The position numbers and the translations under genes are program-made. The notes beneath the pieces were generated by a model. The model saw nothing but the letters and a program-made list of their open reading frames with translations, did no database searches and was not told where the DNA came from. Positions 50,044-54,476 of a stretch of 54,476 nt of DNA are shown here, one piece after another (positions within the stretch are counted from its first letter, which is position 1; the number at the start of each line of letters is the position of its first letter). The DNA lies in the IMG/VR virus record IMGVR_UViG_3300030450_002076, positions 1 through 54,476 of that record; one strand, given 5' to 3'. The stretch comes from a virus.

Positions 50044-51684
50044 CTATTTTGCTAATGCATCGTAATATCGCATTAATTCATCTATTTTTCGTTGATATAA
50101 AACATTCTCAGAGATATAATTTTGATAAGTATACAAATCTCCTTTAGGTGTACTAGAAATATTTTGAGTTGAAAGAAGATTATTTAAACCATTTAAAATT
50201 GCATTACTTGTTGCATCTCCACTTAACATATGCCCAGGATCTACTTGGCTTACAAAATTAGCTCCTGCGCCAGGTCTCACGTCTGGGCTTTCGTAAGCAG
50301 ATAATGTTGGTTCTCTACCTTGTTCAGTGTAAATATTGTTTAAGTCTAATAATAAAGCATTATCTTCATTATATTGGTCTTGAACTCTATCAAATTGATC
50401 TAAAGCATTTGTGTAGAAACTTACAATATGTTTATTATTTCCATACTTTTTAGACACTCTTGCTATTTTTTCTTCCCTAGTACCATCCATAAATATATCA
50501 TCTTGAGCACCACTCATCCAACGTTCATCTCCTGATTCTGATAATATACTTTCATAATCTATCAAAGCTGATTTAAAATCAGCATCATTCATCATATATC
50601 TTTTTCTCATATTATCTTTAGGTTCACTCCAAAAATGCCAAGAGTTAACTTTAGGAAATTTATTATTCTTAATGCTTGATTCTTGAGCTAAATAGAAAGG
50701 ATCTGAAGGGTCAACTTGCTCTCTACCTGTTCCAGTGACATTGTCTACTGTCATTATATTGTTTTTATTAGGATTAAGAGGATCATCTACTTGTAAGTTA
50801 GATGGTAAAGCTCCATACATTCTATAATAAGCATCTAAGTATTGATCTAACCCTGCTACATTACTTTTTAAATCATTCATTGAATTTAAATTAGATTGTA
50901 TTTTATCATTTAATACAGAAATGTCATGTGACAATCCTGCTTGATAACTATTAAAAACTAACTTACCATCTTGAATTTGAAACTTATCTCCACTCTTATT
51001 CTTGTAAACTTTGTTTGATGTTGTATCAATAGGAGCTTTAACATTGCTTTGATGGCTTGTATCTACAGCAGGAACTTCAGATATATAACTTACATTATCT
51101 CCAATCGTAGCTTTGACATTTTTATTCTTATTAACAGCATTTTTATCTTGCACACTATGAAGCATATCTGTATATAGCGCAGGAAAATGGTCTGGTTTTA
51201 AATTTTTATCTATTGATTTTTTCATTAAAGAAGACACTATAAAACTATCAAGTTCTGCATCTGACTTATTTCTCCATTCATCAGTTCTTTTTACTAAGTC
51301 TCTTTTTTCAATAATTTTCATTATAGTTGTTGAGTCTTTAGCAGTATAATTAGATATTATAGGATTCATAGTAGAGGTAGGCGGTATAGTATCTTTTACA
51401 GCCACCTTAGCACTGTCAGCTTTAATCTGCATGTCTTTTAGTTTTTCTAATTCTTGCAAATAAGTACCAGGAACAATATTTAAACTGTCTCCTGATTCTT
51501 CAATTTGTTCATTTAAAGAGGCAATAGACGATAGTATAGTTTCACCTGTTTCAGTAATATACATCTCATCTCCATATTCAAAAAAATCAGCTTGGCTTCT
51601 TTGAGCCATTCCCATGATTTCATCAAATGTAACTCCTGGAAAAAATCTTCCTTCTACTGCACCTCCTAATCTTTCATCTGCCAT
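50044..51684 (-). CDS. Virion-cluster protein, 546 aa
   Basis: The product is 546 aa, hydrophilic, rich in Asp, Ser, Asn and Lys. It mixes short helices with Pro-rich linkers, and the C-terminus is YQNYISENVLYQRKIDELMRYYD. No catalytic motif is visible. It lies between the 513-aa protein and the giant protein and is read from the same message. Proteins in this position are usually internal virion components. Confidence 0.55.
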   Translation of the reverse strand: MADERLGGAVEGRFFPGVTFDEIMGMAQRSQADFFEYGDEMYITETGETILSSIASLNEQIEESGDSLNIVPGTYLQELEKLKDMQIKADSAKVAVKDTIPPTSTMNPIISNYTAKDSTTIMKIIEKRDLVKRTDEWRNKSDAELDSFIVSSLMKKSIDKNLKPDHFPALYTDMLHSVQDKNAVNKNKNVKATIGDNVSYISEVPAVDTSHQSNVKAPIDTTSNKVYKNKSGDKFQIQDGKLVFNSYQAGLSHDISVLNDKIQSNLNSMNDLKSNVAGLDQYLDAYYRMYGALPSNLQVDDPLNPNKNNIMTVDNVTGTGREQVDPSDPFYLAQESSIKNNKFPKVNSWHFWSEPKDNMRKRYMMNDADFKSALIDYESILSESGDERWMSGAQDDIFMDGTREEKIARVSKKYGNNKHIVSFYTNALDQFDRVQDQYNEDNALLLDLNNIYTEQGREPTLSAYESPDVRPGAGANFVSQVDPGHMLSGDATSNAILNGLNNLLSTQNISSTPKGDLYTYQNYISENVLYQRKIDELMRYYDALAK

Positions 51685-51692
51685 ATATTCTC

Positions 51693-53234
51693 CTATAAAT
51701 CATCTATTAAACTATTTAATGCATCTACTTCATTTGAACCTGCTTTAACTTGTGGTGTATATGAACCCATCATAACATGTACCTTTGAAGGTAATATAGT
51801 ATTTAAATATTCATTTAAAAATTCATCACCTCCAGGTATTACTTGTAATATAGCTTTAACATTAGGATTGCCCATCAATGTTGGTAAACCTATTGCAGAT
51901 GATGTTGCTAATGTACTTAATATTGCTTCTACGTCTGACTTCGGTACACTCATACCTTTTTTCTTTAAAGCTTTTACAATATCATTAGGACTTACTCTGT
52001 ACTCTGGATCATCTTCATCAGAAGTATCAATTAATATAGAATTTAATTGTGTAGGAGCGTTTTTATAAGCCTCTAATATATCTTGATTCTTTAAACTTAA
52101 TCCACTTAATTCAGCTGATTCTGCCTGCTGTATTGCAGCTTGATCTCTAAACCTGTAATTTTTATTATCAGTTAATCCTAATTTAACATTATGTTGGAAA
52201 TTTCTTTCAAATTGGATATACTTAGGTGTTAATTTACTGCCGTCTTCTCCTGCATAATAATCTTCCGCTGCTGTTAAATCAGCTTGAGATAATCCTAAAG
52301 CTTTTGCATTAATCTTAGCTAGTTCGAGAGCATCACGTTTACTTACTTCTAATAAATTTTCTACATCACTATAGTCAAATTGATTAGGTGCTTGGTCTGT
52401 ATATGTCATTAAAGGTTCTCTTACTATATTATGCAAACTAGAAGCATCTAAATATTGATACTTTTCTTTTATTGTTTTACCCATTAAATAACTTGGACTT
52501 AAATAATGCGCATCGTCTCCCATATTTACTTTTACGCCTTTTGACAAAGGGACTATATTAGTTACTGATCTTCTTTCAGCTTTACTTTGCAATCTTGTCA
52601 TTGTGTTTTCGTTAGCTATTGACCTACCGAAAGTAAGAGCATCTTTTTGCCATTGCTCTAAACCTTGATTCCCTGGTAAGTAAGGGGAGTTTGCATCATA
52701 TTTATTTTTTAAGTTAGCTAATTCTTCATCTTGTAAACCAGGCATTAAATTTGTTTCGTAATCTTTAGATTCCAACATACCTCTTTTAATTAAAGCTATT
52801 TCTTGGGTTACGTTTTGTATTCCAGTATTTATACTTCCTATCTCATCTTTAATACTTGTAGTTCTTTTTTCAATATCTTCTGATGTCATTGACAAGATGT
52901 CGCCTGCTCCAGAAGTTTTATTTTTAGCATCAACAGGTTTAGAAGAAGTATAACCTAGGTTTTTTGCTTCACCAATTAAGTTTTCATATTCTTTTATTTT
53001 ATTTCTTTTCTCTGATTGTAAAGCTGATAATTGATTTACTTTATTGTTATATTCACGATCTTCTATTTGCCAACTTCTAGTTTCTTGCCTATTGTAATTT
53101 TGTTGATTCATTTGCTGCATTTGCATCATTAAATAAGGAAGGTCTGCTATTAACTTCCTTAATTCAGCTTTACCATCATCTTGAGGTCTGTTGAATGTAG
53201 GTACTTGAAAATTTCGAAATTCGTATGATGACAT
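51693..53234 (-). CDS. Virion-cluster protein with N-terminal coiled coil, 513 aa
   Basis: The product is 513 aa. Residues ~30-170 form a coiled coil (PYLMMQMQQMNQQNYNRQE, then QLSALQSEKRNKIKEYENL). The rest is mixed, with DALELAKINAKALGLSQADL and a PNPxVKAIL-like region. It overlaps the stop of the preceding gene. It is probably an internal core or ejection protein by context. No enzymatic motif is recognised. Confidence 0.55.
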   Translation of the reverse strand: MSSYEFRNFQVPTFNRPQDDGKAELRKLIADLPYLMMQMQQMNQQNYNRQETRSWQIEDREYNNKVNQLSALQSEKRNKIKEYENLIGEAKNLGYTSSKPVDAKNKTSGAGDILSMTSEDIEKRTTSIKDEIGSINTGIQNVTQEIALIKRGMLESKDYETNLMPGLQDEELANLKNKYDANSPYLPGNQGLEQWQKDALTFGRSIANENTMTRLQSKAERRSVTNIVPLSKGVKVNMGDDAHYLSPSYLMGKTIKEKYQYLDASSLHNIVREPLMTYTDQAPNQFDYSDVENLLEVSKRDALELAKINAKALGLSQADLTAAEDYYAGEDGSKLTPKYIQFERNFQHNVKLGLTDNKNYRFRDQAAIQQAESAELSGLSLKNQDILEAYKNAPTQLNSILIDTSDEDDPEYRVSPNDIVKALKKKGMSVPKSDVEAILSTLATSSAIGLPTLMGNPNVKAILQVIPGGDEFLNEYLNTILPSKVHVMMGSYTPQVKAGSNEVDALNSLIDDL

Positions 53235-53878
53235 TAATATCTTCCTTTCCTTGATTTAATTTTAATAGGTTTTTGTGTATAAACATGGAAACTATCATCT
53301 TCTAAGCTTTTAATTAGCTTTGCATAAGGTAATTCTCCCCATATCTTGGACATATTATTACCTACACTAGCAACCTTACCACGACCTCCATTAACCATCT
53401 TTAAACCCCTGCTTCTGTCTTTAAACAGCCTGTCATTAACATACCATTTATCTCCTGGTAAAAAGGCTGTTACAGGTACAGTTTCTTTAGTTTTTAACCA
53501 ATGATTCATATAGCTGTCAAATGAATTTATTTTTTGATCATGAAACCCTAAGTCTGCTAAAAAATTTCTGTCTCTAATACTTTTATCAAAAGCAGCATAA
53601 GATAAGCTTTCCATTTCTTCTGGGTCCAAAGGAACCCCTTCACCTTTAGTTAGAATAAAGTCTATATCCTTAGTTCTTCTATCAGGAAAAGCTCCATGCA
53701 TCCATACTTCCCAATCATCTAAAGCTTTATTTTCGATAAAGTCTTTACGAAACCCTCTAAACTTTTCAAGAGTAGGGTAGTCAATTTTAACATTCTCTCC
53801 TACCCAATCGCCTATTTGCATTTTAACTTCTGTATTCCTAGGCAATAAACCTTTACCTGAAGATTTGAAAGGGTTCAT
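53234..53878 (-). CDS. Nucleotidyltransferase-like protein in the virion cluster
   Basis: The product is 214 aa from the ATG at 53878, coupled to the preceding stop by TAATG. A longer frame to 53911 would overlap that gene. Residues 57-76 read WEVWMHGAFPDRRTKDIDFI, close to the hG[G/S]-x-D-h-D motif of MNT-type nucleotidyltransferases (HGAF 61-64, D71 and D73). A third catalytic acid is not clear. It may modify DNA, RNA or a protein, or be a structural remnant of the fold. Confidence 0.5.
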   Translation of the reverse strand: MNPFKSSGKGLLPRNTEVKMQIGDWVGENVKIDYPTLEKFRGFRKDFIENKALDDWEVWMHGAFPDRRTKDIDFILTKGEGVPLDPEEMESLSYAAFDKSIRDRNFLADLGFHDQKINSFDSYMNHWLKTKETVPVTAFLPGDKWYVNDRLFKDRSRGLKMVNGGRGKVASVGNNMSKIWGELPYAKLIKSLEDDSFHVYTQKPIKIKSRKGRY

Positions 53879-54476
53879 TAGGAGTAGCCGTCCATTCCAC
53901 CGAAGTCCCAATCATCTTGATCGTATATTGTATCATCTATAATATCATCATCATCTTCACCGTCTGGGTCATTATAGTCTTCATCATCACCTCCTACCCA
54001 ACCGCCTGATACCTCTCCTGATACTGGAGGGTCAAATGTAAATGCATTTTCTTGAGATAGTAGTATTTCCCACCAGCTATCCATAAATTCATCATGAGCA
54101 TCGTCAATATCAGCTTCCATTTGATTTTGAGCTGTAAATTGACCAGTGAGCCAAGTGTTTTCAAAAGTTCTTTTAGCAGCGTCTCTATTATATTGGTCTC
54201 CACTACCTGCAAAACCTCTAGATGCTGCTAAATTTTGTTGATCAGAAAACTGCTTATATAATTGGTCTGACATTTGATTTGTCATTGTTCCTACATTTTG
54301 ATGGTAAGTTGATATAGCATTTAACTCATCTGTTGGATCATAAGGATTTAAAGCTAAATAACCAGCTAAAACTTCTGATGGTCCTTCATCGCTTACCTGC
54401 CATGCATTTTCAAGCCAACTAGCCATGTCTCCTAACATATCTGCTGATTCAGGAGCCCAATTTATTGTTTCAGTTG
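53878..54476 (-). CDS. Virion-cluster protein, C-terminal part (continues from 98)
   Basis: This is the 3' part of the 222-aa gene that starts at 98 and crosses the window ends. It has a helical Gln/Asn-rich middle (MTNQMSDQLYKQFSDQQNLA) and a very acidic C-terminal tail of ~35 residues rich in Asp and Glu. Such a tail may bind a basic partner, for example the polycationic proteins. The in-frame match at the join is the best evidence for genome closure. The function is unknown. Confidence 0.8.
   Translation of the reverse strand, partial: TETINWAPESADMLGDMASWLENAWQVSDEGPSEVLAGYLALNPYDPTDELNAISTYHQNVGTMTNQMSDQLYKQFSDQQNLAASRGFAGSGDQYNRDAAKRTFENTWLTGQFTAQNQMEADIDDAHDEFMDSWWEILLSQENAFTFDPPVSGEVSGGWVGGDDEDYNDPDGEDDDDIIDDTIYDQDDWDFGGMDGYS
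54449..54476. repeat. End repeat, right copy
   Basis: This is the second copy of the 28-base end repeat. Position 54469 (T) differs from position 21 (G), which changes one codon of the crossing gene from Asp to Glu. Confidence 0.85.

Noticed and set aside
1-54476. Integrase, attachment site, repressor, CRISPR array or insertion sequence
   Set aside because: I looked for each and found no recombinase motifs, regularly spaced repeats or terminal inverted repeats with a transposase.

Overview
This window reads as the complete genome of a tailed, podovirus-like bacteriophage, closed or nearly closed as a circle. The first 28 bases recur as the last 28 with one mismatch. Joining them at that repeat restores one continuous gene (98 to 1, then 54448 to 53878, 222 aa), so the unit genome is about 54,448 bp. 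The DNA is AT-rich. Nearly every gene has a strong AGGAG/GGAGG ribosome binding site, so the host probably uses Shine-Dalgarno initiation, which argues against Bacteroidota. I see no integrase, excisionase or repressor, so the phage is probably strictly lytic. There are no tail sheath, tail tube or tape-measure genes. A P22-type portal, a propeller-like hub protein and very large internal proteins point to a short tail.

Layout. (1) Minus strand, 25.9 kb down to 1 and on through 54.4 kb to 38.97 kb: one ~41 kb late unit. In transcription order it carries the terminase small subunit, peptidoglycan-binding and CHAP-like proteins, terminase large subunit, lectin-fold protein, M15 endolysin, portal, scaffold, capsid, decoration protein, a 1363-aa adaptor/coiled-coil protein, small head or fibre proteins, polycationic proteins, a holin candidate, a phosphoesterase, hub and fibre proteins, and finally a block of large, probably ejected virion proteins including one of 2776 aa. 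Many neighbours are coupled by TAATG or ATGA overlaps. (2) Plus strand, 26.3 to 38.6 kb: the early/replication arm. It carries an initiator-like tRNA(CAT), a 3'-phosphatase, many small zinc-binding or unknown proteins, a Sak4-like ATPase, an SSB-like protein, a primase-helicase, a resolvase and several phage families of unknown function.

The unusual part of the plus arm is RNA. Almost every gap between genes is filled with sequence that folds into closed multi-hairpin modules, many capped by GNRA tetraloops. The largest gap (27522-28260) looks like one large ornate noncoding RNA or a tandem set of smaller ones. It lies between a tRNA region and a gene for a polynucleotide 3'-phosphatase.

Three candidates for previously undescribed biology stand out. 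The first is this RNA system. The second is the recombination ATPase at 32232-33056, whose Walker A motif lies at the C-terminus, downstream of Walker B, as in a circular permutation. The third is the 2776-aa virion protein, which carries a DxDxD motif in a context resembling the double-psi beta-barrel catalytic loop of crAss-like virion RNA polymerases. Such an enzyme, injected with the DNA, could transcribe the early arm. No DNA polymerase or other RNA polymerase gene is visible, so replication would use the host polymerase or the AEP-type primase.
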